From: Hoylesella saccharolytica JCM 17484
Lineage (GTDB): Bacteria > Bacteroidota > Bacteroidia > Bacteroidales > Bacteroidaceae
NCBI RefSeq assembly: GCF_000614205.1
Contig: NZ_BAKN01000010.1
Coordinates: 16,721 to 80,720 of the forward strand
Direction: 5' to 3'
DNA length: 64,000 nucleotides
A program made the position numbers and the translations under genes. Below the pieces are notes generated by a model. The model searched no databases. It worked only from the letters and a program-made list of their open reading frames with translations, and had not been told where the DNA came from. This document shows, piece after piece, positions 1 through 9,388 of the stretch; position 1 is the stretch's first letter, and every line of letters starts with the position of its first letter.

Positions 1-1
1 T

Positions 2-850
2 TATGTGGTAAAATATCGACGCCGCGTTATTCGGCAGAACATCAAGAGCTCGTTTCCCGAGAAATCTGATATTGAGCTTCGGTCTATAGAGAAAGGATTT
101 TATCATTGGTTTTGCGACTACTTGGTGGAAACCATTAAACTGATGACCATGAGTAAACGACAGTTGATGAAACATTTGGTGTTTACAGGAACTGAAATCA
201 TTGACCACTATGTGGCTCAGGGACGTTCGTGCGGTGTGTATTTAGGCCATTATGGCCAATGGGAGTGGATAACCTCGCTACCTTATTGGATAAGCGACAA
301 AGGCCTTTGTACGCAAATTTATCATCCTTTAGAAAATAAACGCTTCGACAGTCTTTTCAAAAAAGTGCGGGAAAAGCAGGGTGCACGTTGCATTGCCATG
401 GCCGAAACATTACGACGCGTAGTAGCTTACCAACAACAGAAACAACCCATTGTGATGGGGTATATATCAGACCAAGTGCCGTTTTGGAACAATATCCATC
501 ACTGGTTTGATTTTCTCAATCATGATACACCCGTGTTGACAGGAACGGAAAAAGTTATGAAGGCAACCAATCAGGTGGTTTTTTATTGTGATGTGTCACG
601 AACCAAACGCGGATATTATCGCTGTGACATGCAATTGATAACCGATAAGCCCAAAGAAAAAGCTGACTTTGAACTGACAGACATCTATTTTGATAAGTTG
701 CAAAATACCATTCGTCGCGATCCGCATCTTTATCTTTGGAGCCACAACCGTTGGAAAAGAACGCGAGAAGAGTTTAATCTGCGGTACAACGAGGCTACAG
801 GTAGGGTAAATCTTGGTAATATAGAAGACATTAAAAGGCAACAACAATAA
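2..850 (+). CDS. Lysophospholipid/lipid A acyltransferase family protein, 5' end outside window
   Basis: Membrane-associated acyltransferase of the LpxL/HtrB (LPLAT) superfamily, which adds acyl chains to lipid A or a related lipid at the inner membrane. The family's HX4E catalytic block is visible in GHYGQWEW (about residues 80-87 of the visible part). A second conserved block follows around SDQVPFW. The frame is open to the left edge, and the first visible residues (YVVKYRRRVIRQN) match the region just after the N-terminal membrane segment in this family, so the GTG at 5 is not the real start and roughly 30-50 residues are missing. It is followed after 20 bp by a fucosyltransferase-like gene, which fits a lipid A/surface glycan cluster. 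The exact lipid substrate cannot be told. Confidence 0.85.
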   Translation, partial: YVVKYRRRVIRQNIKSSFPEKSDIELRSIEKGFYHWFCDYLVETIKLMTMSKRQLMKHLVFTGTEIIDHYVAQGRSCGVYLGHYGQWEWITSLPYWISDKGLCTQIYHPLENKRFDSLFKKVREKQGARCIAMAETLRRVVAYQQQKQPIVMGYISDQVPFWNNIHHWFDFLNHDTPVLTGTEKVMKATNQVVFYCDVSRTKRGYYRCDMQLITDKPKEKADFELTDIYFDKLQNTIRRDPHLYLWSHNRWKRTREEFNLRYNEATGRVNLGNIEDIKRQQQ

Positions 851-869
851 TGCTGACGAATAGAAAGAT

Positions 870-1664
870 ATGATTTTAGTAAAAGGATATGGGCAAATGT
901 GCAACAACATTCTTCAGTATGCCCATCTTTACGCCTTCGGAAGAGAACATAAAGTAACCGTCATTTCGCTGCGTTTCTCTTACAAATACCGTTTTTTTGC
1001 ACTTTGCAAAAAGTGGTATCACAACCCACTTACTTATCTTATTGGCAAACTACTCATTACTTTCCACATCATCACCTGTATAAAGGACGGTCCGGAAATT
1101 ATCCAAGACCAACAGTTATGCCAGCCTCGAATTATCGCAAGCGAAGCCTGGCACCTGCGTTATCCCAACTTACTACTCAAATATAGGGATGATATTGCCC
1201 GTATTTTCGAAATAAGTCCTATTGTTCAAACAAAAGTAAAACGCTGGATGAACACCCATCCACAGGCTGATATTAACTTAGGATTGCACATCCGCCGCGG
1301 AGATTACATCCATTGGCAAGGCGGCAAATACTTCTTTGGCGATGAAGTATATCACCGCATTATAAAAGATTTTGTTGCATTGTATCCCAACAAAACTATC
1401 AATATCTATATTTGCACCAACGATAACGCACTCAATATTGATGGTTTTACCTCCATTCATCCCACTACCTTTCTTTCAAAAGGCAACGCAATCGAAGATT
1501 TACAGCTCTTGGCATCGTGCGATTATCTCATTGGCGTTAAAAGCACTTTCTCGCTTTGGGCATCTTTTTATCATCGTGTGCCCCTTTATTGGATTATGGA
1601 TAAAGAAACGTCGCTCACCGCACAATCATTTGTCAGATTCGACGATGTATTTACCACCGTCTAA
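870..1664 (+). CDS. Alpha-1,2-fucosyltransferase-like protein (GT11 family)
   Basis: A 264-residue glycosyltransferase. The diagnostic GT11 motif HIRRGDY is at residues 140-146, where it contributes to GDP-fucose binding. The N-terminus (GYGQMCNNILQYA) is a variant of the G-x-GNQ-x-FQYA block of this family. A later GVKSTFSLWASF block (about residues 225-236) resembles the conserved S-T/S-F-S-WW region. No signal peptide or membrane span is seen, so it is probably cytoplasmic and acts on a lipid-linked glycan. It sits between an acyltransferase and two GT2 glycosyltransferases. The acceptor and linkage are inferred only from the family; because the first motif is degenerate, another activated sugar is possible. 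Confidence 0.75.
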   Translation: MILVKGYGQMCNNILQYAHLYAFGREHKVTVISLRFSYKYRFFALCKKWYHNPLTYLIGKLLITFHIITCIKDGPEIIQDQQLCQPRIIASEAWHLRYPNLLLKYRDDIARIFEISPIVQTKVKRWMNTHPQADINLGLHIRRGDYIHWQGGKYFFGDEVYHRIIKDFVALYPNKTINIYICTNDNALNIDGFTSIHPTTFLSKGNAIEDLQLLASCDYLIGVKSTFSLWASFYHRVPLYWIMDKETSLTAQSFVRFDDVFTTV

Positions 1665-1678
1665 ATCACTCACTCATT

Positions 1679-2617
1679 ATGCCCAAAGTATCTGTTATTG
1701 TTCCCAACTACAACTACGGTCGGTTTCTTTCACAACGTATGGAGAGCATTCTCTCGCAGACCTTTCAAGATATAGAAATTATTCTGCTCGACGATTGTTC
1801 TACCGACAATAGCCAAGCTATTCTGTCGCAATATGCCACACATCCGTTGGTCAGTCATATCATTTTCAATGAGAAAAATAGCGGAAGTCCCTTTGCACAA
1901 TGGAAGAAAGGTATCGACTTGGCTCAAGGCGAATATATCTGGATAGCCGAAAGCGACGACTATTGCGAGCCTACTTTATTAGCAACGCTTGTTGCTTCAC
2001 TCAACCAGTATCCCACTGCTACTATTGCTTTTGCCGGAGCCATCTTGGTAGATGAGAACGGAAATTCCACAGGAAGAGAGTTTGACTATTGGCACAAGTA
2101 CGAGGATGGTTCTGTTCGTTTCTACTCTTCTAAAAGCTACTTCCGCAAATTATTGATGTGGAGATGCTCTGTTTACAATGCTTCCGGAGCCTTGTTTCGC
2201 AGAGATTTATACCTGCACATTGATAAAAGATACGCTACATTGCGCTATTGTGCCGACTGGTTGTTCTGGATAGAGATGACATTGTGCGGTGATGTTGTGG
2301 AAATTCGCAAGAAACTAAATCGCTTTAGAATACATACCGATAGCGTAACCGCACGTTTCGAGAAAACAAAAGGAGTTTTTGAAGAACAGCTTATCATTGC
2401 CCACCGCCTCTGGTCTCTGCCTTTTATCAGTCGATATCGATTAAGTCTGGCACGCGGAGCATTCTACAAAAAAGTAAAACGAATGTTTCCCGATGCCGAA
2501 CATCGCAAAGAACCAATGCGCAAAATCAAAGTATTAGGTGTCAAACACTCCGACTATATACTCGAACGCATCATCAAGTCGCTCCACCAAGTATGTCCTT
2601 TTCTGTATCATCTATAA
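1679..2617 (+). CDS. Glycosyltransferase family 2 protein
   Basis: A 312-residue GT-A fold glycosyltransferase. The start SVIVPNYNYGRFL, then LLDDCSTDNS (about residues 36-45), is the nucleotide-sugar binding half of GT2 enzymes. AESDDYCEP (about residue 90) supplies the D-x-D-like metal-binding acidic cluster. No membrane helix is evident. It starts 14 bp after the fucosyltransferase-like gene and is probably cotranscribed with it. It likely adds one sugar to a surface polysaccharide or lipid-linked glycan; donor and acceptor are not predictable from the sequence. Confidence 0.88.
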   Translation: MPKVSVIVPNYNYGRFLSQRMESILSQTFQDIEIILLDDCSTDNSQAILSQYATHPLVSHIIFNEKNSGSPFAQWKKGIDLAQGEYIWIAESDDYCEPTLLATLVASLNQYPTATIAFAGAILVDENGNSTGREFDYWHKYEDGSVRFYSSKSYFRKLLMWRCSVYNASGALFRRDLYLHIDKRYATLRYCADWLFWIEMTLCGDVVEIRKKLNRFRIHTDSVTARFEKTKGVFEEQLIIAHRLWSLPFISRYRLSLARGAFYKKVKRMFPDAEHRKEPMRKIKVLGVKHSDYILERIIKSLHQVCPFLYHL

Positions 2618-2635
2618 TTCAAAACCCGGTTATAT

Positions 2636-3424
2636 ATGAAAACATCCCTTATCGTTTCTACCTATAATTGGCCTGAAGCCTTGCAAATTTCTTTAAAAAG
2701 CATATTTAAACAGACTATACTTCCTGACGAAATTGTCATTGCTGATGATGGGTCTACACAACAAACCCGCCAACTGATTACACAAATGCAAGCCAAAAGT
2801 AGTATTCCCATTCATCATGTTTGGCACGAAGACAAAGGATTTAGAAAAACTATTATTCTCAATGAGGCGATAGCCCACGCATCCGGCGACTACATCTTGC
2901 AAATAGATGGCGATGTTATCTTATCTCCTCATTTTGTGGCAGACCATCTGGAGTTGGCCGAAAAGAATTATTTTGTATGCGGAAGTAGAGTAAAGCTTAC
3001 GCCCCAAACAACCCAAGAGATACTTGCTTTACCTGAAATAAAGCTCAAATACAGCAGTCTGCCTCTTACATTTATACTCAACAGTTTTCGTTCACGCCTG
3101 CTTCGCCACCTACTGGCCGAGCGTTATGCGCGCAAAATTGATCATCTGAGAGGTTGCAACATGGCATTTTGGAAAAGCGACCTTATCAAAGTAAACGGTT
3201 ACAATGAAGACCTTGCACAATGGGGACACGAAGATGGCGAGCTTGCTTACCGTTTACATTTCGCCGGAGTAAAAAAGAAGGCACTCAAAATGGGCGGAAA
3301 TGTCTATCATCTTTATCACAAAGAAGCATCAAGAAGTAATGAACAACGCCATTTAGACGAACTTGAGAAGGTTAAACGCAACCATATTTCCTGGTGTGAA
3401 AATGGATTAAACAAACATCTTTAA
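2636..3424 (+). CDS. Glycosyltransferase family 2 protein with galactosyltransferase-type C-terminal domain
   Basis: A 262-residue GT2 enzyme. The N-terminal SLIVSTYNWPEAL and IADDGSTQQT blocks are typical of the family. The metal-binding DGD is in LQIDGDVILS (about residue 90). The C-terminal part has the WGHEDGELAYRL motif of the glycosyltransferase family 7 C-terminal domain, often seen in beta-1,4-galactosyltransferase-like bacterial enzymes. It lies 18 bp after the preceding GT2 gene and ends the surface-glycan cluster visible here. The sugar it transfers cannot be inferred with confidence. The next 585 bp hold no gene, but do hold the first copy of a repeated element. Confidence 0.88.
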   Translation: MKTSLIVSTYNWPEALQISLKSIFKQTILPDEIVIADDGSTQQTRQLITQMQAKSSIPIHHVWHEDKGFRKTIILNEAIAHASGDYILQIDGDVILSPHFVADHLELAEKNYFVCGSRVKLTPQTTQEILALPEIKLKYSSLPLTFILNSFRSRLLRHLLAERYARKIDHLRGCNMAFWKSDLIKVNGYNEDLAQWGHEDGELAYRLHFAGVKKKALKMGGNVYHLYHKEASRSNEQRHLDELEKVKRNHISWCENGLNKHL

Positions 3425-3480
3425 CACTATCTTCAATTATTTACTTATCTCCCAATCTGCACATTTATCTTACAAATTTA

Positions 3481-3912
3481 TTGGTCAATTTTATAGATTT
3501 TCATGCTCCGAGAGTGTAGATAGAGGTATAATTTCTTTCGTTTTTCTGTACATTTAACATTTCAGTTCTAGAGAAAAATTTAGCTCTTATTTTAGCTAAA
3601 ATAAGTGTTTAGCATCTCCAAGAATAGCTTTCAACTTGTAAAAGAATAGCTTTTACCCTCCCAAAGCATAGGTTTTGGTACTTGAAAACATAGCTTTTAC
3701 GAGGTAAAACCTATGTTTTTAGAGAGTAAAATCGGGATAAATAAGAGGTGGTATTCATCCTAGAAATTATAATTAATTGATAATCAGATGTTAAAGACAT
3801 TACGTAAAATTAGCATATTTGCGAGCAAATAGAGGTTTGATAACTTCTGCTGCAAGGATTTGAGGATAGCACCTCTCTTTTTAACATATGTAAATTGGTC
3901 AATTTTATGGAT
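3481..3912 (+). repeat. 432-bp intergenic repeat element, copy A
   Basis: One of three related noncoding elements in the window. It is bounded by the direct repeats TTGGTCAATTTTATAGAT (3481-3498) and TTGGTCAATTTTATGGAT (3895-3912). Inside, near-palindromic units of the AAAAG-ATAG-CTTTT type start at 3620, 3642, 3664, 3686 and 3708, an exact 22-bp period; weaker flanking units extend the array on both sides. A TTGATAATCA palindrome is at 3777-3786, 118 bp before the right box. It shares long near-identical stretches with copy C, for example around 3550-3583 and 3881-3912. No ORF of note lies inside. It fills most of the space between the glycosyltransferase cluster and rlmN. Confidence 0.85.
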
Positions 3913-3975
3913 GGTGTTTTCCCTCTAACCTCACTTTCAACCATCGGTTATCCACCGTAATACAATTAATTATAT

Positions 3976-3983
3976 TAACTTTG
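3976..3983 (+). promoter_or_regulatory. Bacteroidetes -7 promoter box for the rlmN operon
   Basis: TAACTTTG matches the TAnnTTTG -7 consensus and lies 26 bp before the rlmN ATG. No clear TTTG -33 box is found 19-21 bp upstream, so the promoter is only half supported. Confidence 0.55.
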
Positions 3984-4009
3984 CAGATACGTAATGGATA
4001 CAGAAACAA

Positions 4010-5062
4010 ATGGAAAGCCCGAAAAAGATACTAATGGGAATGACACTTGCCGAGTTAAAAGCTGTGGCAGGCCAATTGGGTATGCCTGCATTCACAGGCA
4101 AACAGATGGCCGAATGGCTCTATAAACGGCAGGTTAAAACCATTGATGAGATGACCAATATCTCTAAAACCAACAGGGCTAAACTGTCTGAAAATTACGA
4201 AATAGGGTACCGGGACCATATCGATGCGCAATATTCTAAAGACGGAACTATTAAATATTTGTTTCCGATAGAGAGCGGAAAGTTTGTTGAAACAGTGTAT
4301 ATCCCTGAAAAAGACCGCGCCACACTTTGTGTTTCTTGTCAAGTGGGTTGTAAAATGAACTGTCTGTTCTGCCAAACTGGCAAGCAGGGATTTGAAGGTA
4401 ACCTTACCACTGCTGATATTCTCAATCAAATTTATGCCTTGCCTGAACGAGATAAACTGACCAATATTGTGTTTATGGGGCAGGGAGAGCCAATGGATAA
4501 TCTTGATAATGTGCTAAAAACAACGGGCATTTTAACAGCTGAATACGGCTACGCATGGAGTCCTAAACGTATAACGGTGAGTAGTGTGGGCATAAAAGCA
4601 AGACTGAAACGCTTTTTAGACGAAAGCGATTGCCATGTAGCTATCAGTATGCATTCGCCTATTCGCGAGCAGCGTGCAAGCATTATGCCCGCTGAAAAAA
4701 GTATGTCGATAGAAGAAGTTATCAATCTTTTGCATCAATACGACTTTTCGCATCAGCGCCGTTTATCGTTTGAATACATCATGTTTGGCGGTATGAACGA
4801 TTCGATGACACATGCCCGAGAGATTGTCAGACTGCTTGAAGGACTTGATTGCCGAGTTAATCTTATCCGCTTTCACCGTATACCCGATGTAGATTTACCC
4901 GAATCGGACGAGAACAGAATGGAGGTATTTAGAGATTACTTAACCCATCACGGTGTGTTTACAACAATACGTGCTAGTCGCGGAGAGGATATTTTCGCTG
5001 CTTGTGGGTTGTTAAGCACGGCAAAACAAACGGCTAATGAAGAAAAACAGCAACATTCGTAA
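4010..5062 (+). CDS. rlmN: 23S rRNA (adenine(2503)-C(2))-methyltransferase RlmN
   Basis: Radical SAM enzyme that methylates C2 of A2503 in 23S rRNA, and in many bacteria A37 of some tRNAs. The 350-residue length is normal. The 4Fe-4S ligands are the CxxxCxxC cysteines C114, C118 and C121, followed by the GQGEP and SVGI blocks of the family. The catalytic C-terminal cysteine is present in RGEDIFAACGLL (C332), and the second catalytic cysteine should lie in the LFCQTGKQGF region. It is the first gene of a four-gene plus-strand operon. Its last 26 bp overlap the start of the next gene, a DUF4837 lipoprotein. Confidence 0.97.
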   Translation: MESPKKILMGMTLAELKAVAGQLGMPAFTGKQMAEWLYKRQVKTIDEMTNISKTNRAKLSENYEIGYRDHIDAQYSKDGTIKYLFPIESGKFVETVYIPEKDRATLCVSCQVGCKMNCLFCQTGKQGFEGNLTTADILNQIYALPERDKLTNIVFMGQGEPMDNLDNVLKTTGILTAEYGYAWSPKRITVSSVGIKARLKRFLDESDCHVAISMHSPIREQRASIMPAEKSMSIEEVINLLHQYDFSHQRRLSFEYIMFGGMNDSMTHAREIVRLLEGLDCRVNLIRFHRIPDVDLPESDENRMEVFRDYLTHHGVFTTIRASRGEDIFAACGLLSTAKQTANEEKQQHS

Positions 5063-5987
5063 CAGCCGATTTAATGAATTTGCAGGTGCAACAATAAGTT
5101 GTCTGCTCCTCATTATCTGTCAAGGGTGCAGTGATAACAAACCTTTAAAACCCCAAAGTGGTGGCAAACCGTATGAGGTTTTACTGGTAGGTGATGTGGA
5201 TAGTATGGTGTGGCACACGCTTAACCGCCATTTATCAACCTTACCGCAAACTGAAAAGCAGTTCGATTTATCGGCTGTCAACTATAAACAGTTTAACGGA
5301 ATAACTCGCTTAGCACGCAATATCGTACTGATAGAGGTAAACAAAAAGAAGTTTTCAAACCCCCAAATCACCTATGCGTATCGCGTATACGCACAGCCAC
5401 AGGTAATTATTACGATAGGTGTTGCAAATAAAACTATGCTGAAAAATAGTTCATCGACCATCGGCAAACAAGTAGGCGAAATACTTAATACAGCAGAAAG
5501 AAACCGCGAGATAGCTCGGTTAGAGAAGCGCCATCAGGTTGATGCCGCTCGAAGTATAAAACAAATGTTCGGCCATACGCTATATATTCCGCAAGAAATG
5601 ACGTTCTGTAAGCAAGGAGTCAACTTTTTATGGTTCTCTGATAATGGCACGGAGGTAAGTCGTAACATCTGCATTTATTGTCTTTCCAACGGTGATGTAT
5701 CGAAGCGTGACAGTGTTTTGTGGCAAAATATAAAGGGCGAAACCGATTCGATGTATCTGCACATTCTGCCTTCATCCTTAGATGTGCAAGAGCTAAAAGA
5801 GCAAAATGAAACGCTTACAAAAGGACTTTGGGAGATGAAAGGCGATGGCATGGGAGGTGCGTTTATCGAACGCAGACAAGCAGAAGGAAAAAGTATTTTG
5901 GTTGTAATGGCATTTGTTTACGCGCCAAGTAAAAAGAAAAGAAATTACATCAGGCAGTTAGAAGCTGCTTTGTACACACTAAAATAA
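5037..5987 (+). CDS. DUF4837 family lipoprotein
   Basis: A 316-residue predicted lipoprotein of unknown function, resembling the DUF4837 family of Bacteroidetes. A hydrophobic stretch (residues 17-29) ends in a lipobox-like C-Q-G-C, with Cys31 as the likely lipidated residue; it is followed by SDN rather than an acidic surface-export signal. The body is soluble and rich in Lys and Gln. The start codon lies within rlmN, giving a 26-bp overlap and implying translational coupling. It is followed after 5 bp by pdxA. The family name is from memory of sequence style, so the assignment is moderate. Confidence 0.7.
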   Translation: MKKNSNIRNSRFNEFAGATISCLLLIICQGCSDNKPLKPQSGGKPYEVLLVGDVDSMVWHTLNRHLSTLPQTEKQFDLSAVNYKQFNGITRLARNIVLIEVNKKKFSNPQITYAYRVYAQPQVIITIGVANKTMLKNSSSTIGKQVGEILNTAERNREIARLEKRHQVDAARSIKQMFGHTLYIPQEMTFCKQGVNFLWFSDNGTEVSRNICIYCLSNGDVSKRDSVLWQNIKGETDSMYLHILPSSLDVQELKEQNETLTKGLWEMKGDGMGGAFIERRQAEGKSILVVMAFVYAPSKKKRNYIRQLEAALYTLK

Positions 5988-5992
5988 AAGAT

Positions 5993-7126
5993 ATGGAGAA
6001 TAAGAAAATTCGTATAGGAATAACACAGGGAGATGCCAACGGTATCGGGTATGAACTCATCCTGAAAACATTTGCCGACGCTGAGCTATTGGAACTTTGT
6101 ACACCTATTGTTTATGGTTCGCCTAAACTGGCTACTTATCACCGAAATATGCTGAACTTAGAAACTCCGTTCAGTGTTATCAACGACCCCACAGAGGCAA
6201 AAGAGGAACGGCTGAACCTGCTTACCGTGTTTGAAGAAGAGGTTAAAGTTGAAGTGGGTATACCAACCAAAGAGGCGGGAATAACTGCTCGCAAAGCAAT
6301 GGATAAGGCGTTGGATGATTATAAAGCAGGACTTATCGATGTGCTGCTGAATGCTCCTTTCAATAAGGCAACATTCTTTTCGGATAACGAACAGCACGAG
6401 AGCATAGCGACATACATCGCTCAGCGGCTGGAAACGGATAAAAAGCCGGTACAGCTTTTTGTCAACAAAGACCTGCGAGTAGCTACTGTAACGGGCGAAA
6501 CGGCACTGAAAAACGTAACTGCACAGATTACGAAAGAAAAAATAGAAAAGCAAGCGGAATTGATTGCAGATTACATGAAATGTGATTTTCTACTGTCTAA
6601 AGCGCGTATCGCCTTATTGGCTTTAAATCCTGCAAAGGGAAACGAACAACCCGAAAAAGAAGAACAAGAGATTATTATTCCGACTGTAAAGAACCTAATT
6701 ACAAAAGGTATTCAAGCCTTCGGACCTTATCAGGCAGATACCTTTTTCGGCAATAATGCCTACGAAACATTCGACGTAGTTCTGGCTATGTACTACGATC
6801 AAGGGATTACACCCTTTAAAACATTAGCTGTTGAAGATGGTATCCAACTCATCATGGGACTTCCTTTGGTGGTTACCGCTTCTGTAGACGAGGTAAGTTA
6901 CGAGAAGGCAGGTAAAGGTATTGCCAACGAAACAGCTTTCCGTCAGGCGCTTTATTTGGCTATTGACACCTATCGGAATCGCGCCTTTTATAACCAAGCT
7001 CACGAAAATCCGTTAGGAAAGTTGTATCACGACAAACGCGATGATAGTGAAAAGGCAAGATATACGGTATCCAAGAAAGGCGAAAGCGAAGACAAACGGA
7101 AACCTTCCGAAGTAAAACATGAGTAA
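5993..7126 (+). CDS. pdxA: 4-hydroxythreonine-4-phosphate dehydrogenase PdxA
   Basis: NAD-dependent enzyme of the DXP-dependent pyridoxal phosphate pathway; it oxidises 4-phosphohydroxy-threonine to a product that decarboxylates to 3-amino-2-oxopropyl phosphate. [15 protein letters not shown] at the N-terminus is the family's GD-x-x-GIG-E motif. NAPFNKATF and [13 protein letters not shown] are the substrate- and metal-binding blocks. At 377 residues it is slightly longer than the usual 330-360 because of a charged Lys/Glu-rich tail after residue 345. The tail overlaps the next gene by 8 bp. Confidence 0.95.
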   Translation: MENKKIRIGITQGDANGIGYELILKTFADAELLELCTPIVYGSPKLATYHRNMLNLETPFSVINDPTEAKEERLNLLTVFEEEVKVEVGIPTKEAGITARKAMDKALDDYKAGLIDVLLNAPFNKATFFSDNEQHESIATYIAQRLETDKKPVQLFVNKDLRVATVTGETALKNVTAQITKEKIEKQAELIADYMKCDFLLSKARIALLALNPAKGNEQPEKEEQEIIIPTVKNLITKGIQAFGPYQADTFFGNNAYETFDVVLAMYYDQGITPFKTLAVEDGIQLIMGLPLVVTASVDEVSYEKAGKGIANETAFRQALYLAIDTYRNRAFYNQAHENPLGKLYHDKRDDSEKARYTVSKKGESEDKRKPSEVKHE

Positions 7127-8132
7127 GAAATACCAGAACTTCTTTTTTATTTTCGGCATCACAATACTTGTAGTGATGATTGCCCAGCTCGATTTTAAAG
7201 AGGTTTGGGCGAGTTTACAGCATGCCGGTTATTGGTTTTTCGCCGTCCTGCTTTTGTGGCTTGGATTATATATGCTCAACACTTGGGCTTGGTTGCTCAT
7301 CATTCGGGCCGGTTTCAACAAAACCGAAGCATTACAAGACTCGCCCAATGAGAAGGTCGGCTTTTGGTGGTTATACAAAATTACCGTCTCAGGTTTTGCG
7401 CTGAACTACGCCACTCCGATCGGGTTAATGGGTGGTGAACCCTATCGTATTATGTCATTGTCACCTAAAATTGGCGTCGAACGGGCTTCGTCTTCTGTCA
7501 TCCTCTATGTCATGACCCACATTTTCAGCCACTTTTGGTTTTGGCTCATCTCCATCTTCCTTTATCTTTTCACTACTCCGCTCAACCTTTTCATGGGTAT
7601 ATTACTCACTGTTACTGGTATTTTCTGTCTGCTTGGATTGTGGTTTTTTATGTCTGGTTACCAAAAAGGGCTGGCTGTAAGGGTGATGAATTTGTTGCGC
7701 CACATCCCACTAATCAAGCGCTGGGCGCAACCGTTCATTGATAAGCACCGTGAAAAGCTGGACACGGTAGATCGTCAGATTGCATCGCTGCATAAACAAA
7801 ACCGTCGTACCTTTGTATCGGCAGTATTGCTGGAGTTGGGTTGCCGCATTTTATCGGCTCTCGAAATCTACTTTATCTTGCTGGTTGTAATGCCCGATGT
7901 CAACTACATTCAATGTATTCTTATCCTCGCCTTTACCAGTCTGTTTGCGAATCTTTTATTCTTTATTCCTCTACAATTGGGCGGTCGTGAAGGTGGTTTT
8001 TGGATGTCAACAACCGGGCTGGGCATCGCTTCTAGTGCCGGAATATTCCTTGCTCTTCTCGTCAGAATTCGCGAACTAATATTCACCGGCATCGGCCTTC
8101 TTCTAATAAAAAGTGAAAAAGGGGAAAAGTAA
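7119..8132 (+). CDS. Flippase-like (LPG synthase transmembrane domain/UPF0104) membrane protein
   Basis: A 337-residue integral membrane protein with about 8 hydrophobic helices, of the family that includes the membrane domain of lysylphosphatidylglycerol synthase MprF and glycosyltransferase-associated flippase-like proteins. The conserved [16 protein letters not shown] block (about residues 95-110) and [11 protein letters not shown] block (about residue 285) are typical. There is no C-terminal aminoacyl-transferase domain, so it is not a full MprF. It overlaps pdxA by 8 bp and ends the operon. Its substrate is unknown; membrane lipid transport or modification is a family-level inference. 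Confidence 0.8.
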   Translation: MSKKYQNFFFIFGITILVVMIAQLDFKEVWASLQHAGYWFFAVLLLWLGLYMLNTWAWLLIIRAGFNKTEALQDSPNEKVGFWWLYKITVSGFALNYATPIGLMGGEPYRIMSLSPKIGVERASSSVILYVMTHIFSHFWFWLISIFLYLFTTPLNLFMGILLTVTGIFCLLGLWFFMSGYQKGLAVRVMNLLRHIPLIKRWAQPFIDKHREKLDTVDRQIASLHKQNRRTFVSAVLLELGCRILSALEIYFILLVVMPDVNYIQCILILAFTSLFANLLFFIPLQLGGREGGFWMSTTGLGIASSAGIFLALLVRIRELIFTGIGLLLIKSEKGEK

Positions 8133-8221
8133 AATAGGGAAAATAATATTACAAAAAGGAAACAGAGAAATTAATTAAAAAGTAAAAGATAAAAAGTAAC
8201 AATTATAATTGTTAACTTTGG

Positions 8222-8268
8222 CGTAATGGACATTCGAGAGGTTTTCAGCCAACCAAATGTCCATTACG
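8222..8268. terminator. Hairpin between convergent operons
   Basis: A perfect 13-bp inverted repeat, CGTAATGGACATT (8222-8234) and AATGTCCATTACG (8256-8268), with a 21-nt loop. It sits between the ends of the flippase-like gene (+) and atpG (-). A U-tract is weak on both sides, so terminator is the likeliest but not the only reading. A TAACTTTG -7-like box lies immediately upstream at 8213-8220. Confidence 0.55.
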
Positions 8269-8316
8269 AATTAACTTTTAATTGTTAATTACCTACACTT
8301 ACTATTTCTACTCTCA

Positions 8317-9288
8317 TCAATTATTCACCGAGCCACCCATAATGTCTAATAACTCGTTGGTGATAGCTTGTTGTCGGCTCTTATTATATTGTAAATTAAG
8401 TTCGCGCAAAAGTTCATCAGCATTATCGGTTGCCGTCTGCATCGCTACCATTCGTGCAGCATGTTCACTGGCATTGCTATCTAACAATGCTGTATAAGCC
8501 ATCAAATTAAGCTCTTTCGGAATTAAAGTCTCTAATATCGTGTTCATATCCGGCTCAATAATAAAACTATCGTTCAGAGGTTTTACATCTTCGGCTTTCA
8601 TCCGTTGTTCTTCCGCTCGTTTCTTTCTTAGGTACTCTTGAGCTTTCGCTGTTACCATATTCGAGGAAAGATCACGATCATTGTATCGTCCTATCTCTGT
8701 AGAAAGATCTATCGGCAGGAATATTCGTCGAGTAAGAATCTGTGAACCGGCACTCTTGAAATGATGATAAATTAAATCGACACGGTCAAACTCATGCCGT
8801 GCAAACTTATCTGCTAATTCTCTTGCAATGGTTGCACATTCTTGAGCATTTGGTCTTTCCGCCAATTGGCTAAAATCGCCTGCAGGTGTTAAGCCCAACT
8901 TTACTACTTGTTCTGCCGCTTTGCGCCCGATAGGATAAATTGTAATCTCTGTAATTCCCGCTGCTCGATAATCAGCAACAGCTTGCTGCATCATCTTAAT
9001 GACATTGGTATTAAAACCGCCACACAGACTACTGTTACTGGAATAAACCACTAAAGCAACACATTTGATTTCTTTGCGCTTAACACTAAAGGGGGTCTGC
9101 GCATCAGGTAATGAAGCTAAGAATGTTTTAAGAATATCCTCAAGCATACTTTCATATGGAAGCATATTCTCAATCATTACTTGTGCATGATGCAGTTTAG
9201 AGGAAGCCACCATCTTCATGGCGCTCGTAATCTTGCGAGTACTATTGACAGAGGCTATTCTATTCTTTATCTCTTTTAACGACGGCAT
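8317..9288 (-). CDS. atpG: F0F1 ATP synthase subunit gamma
   Basis: Central rotor stalk of the F1 sector, turning inside the alpha3beta3 hexamer. The N-terminal MPSLKEIKNRIASVNSTRKITSAM-like helix and the C-terminal LLRELNLQYNKSRQQAITNEL helix form the gamma coiled coil and are well conserved. At 323 residues it is slightly longer than the 285-300 of many bacteria because of an insert around residues 200-240. It is the last gene of the minus-strand atp operon and lies 100 bp beyond atpA. Confidence 0.96.
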   Translation of the reverse strand: MPSLKEIKNRIASVNSTRKITSAMKMVASSKLHHAQVMIENMLPYESMLEDILKTFLASLPDAQTPFSVKRKEIKCVALVVYSSNSSLCGGFNTNVIKMMQQAVADYRAAGITEITIYPIGRKAAEQVVKLGLTPAGDFSQLAERPNAQECATIARELADKFARHEFDRVDLIYHHFKSAGSQILTRRIFLPIDLSTEIGRYNDRDLSSNMVTAKAQEYLRKKRAEEQRMKAEDVKPLNDSFIIEPDMNTILETLIPKELNLMAYTALLDSNASEHAARMVAMQTATDNADELLRELNLQYNKSRQQAITNELLDIMGGSVNN

Positions 9289-9388
9289 AATCTAATTTTA
9301 AAAGATGAAAAGAAATGAAAGTATGAAATCTTATGTTTTACCTATTCTTACGTGTAAAACAATAACTTCATACTTTCATCTACTTTAT

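Noticed and set aside
3596..3750. CRISPR-like array in the repeat elements
   Set aside because: Units recur every 22 bp with spacers of about 7 nt and imperfect repeats; CRISPR arrays need about 30-bp spacers and near-identical repeats, and no cas genes are present.
7119..8132. Full MprF lysylphosphatidylglycerol synthase
   Set aside because: Only the membrane domain is present; the aminoacyl-transferase domain is absent.
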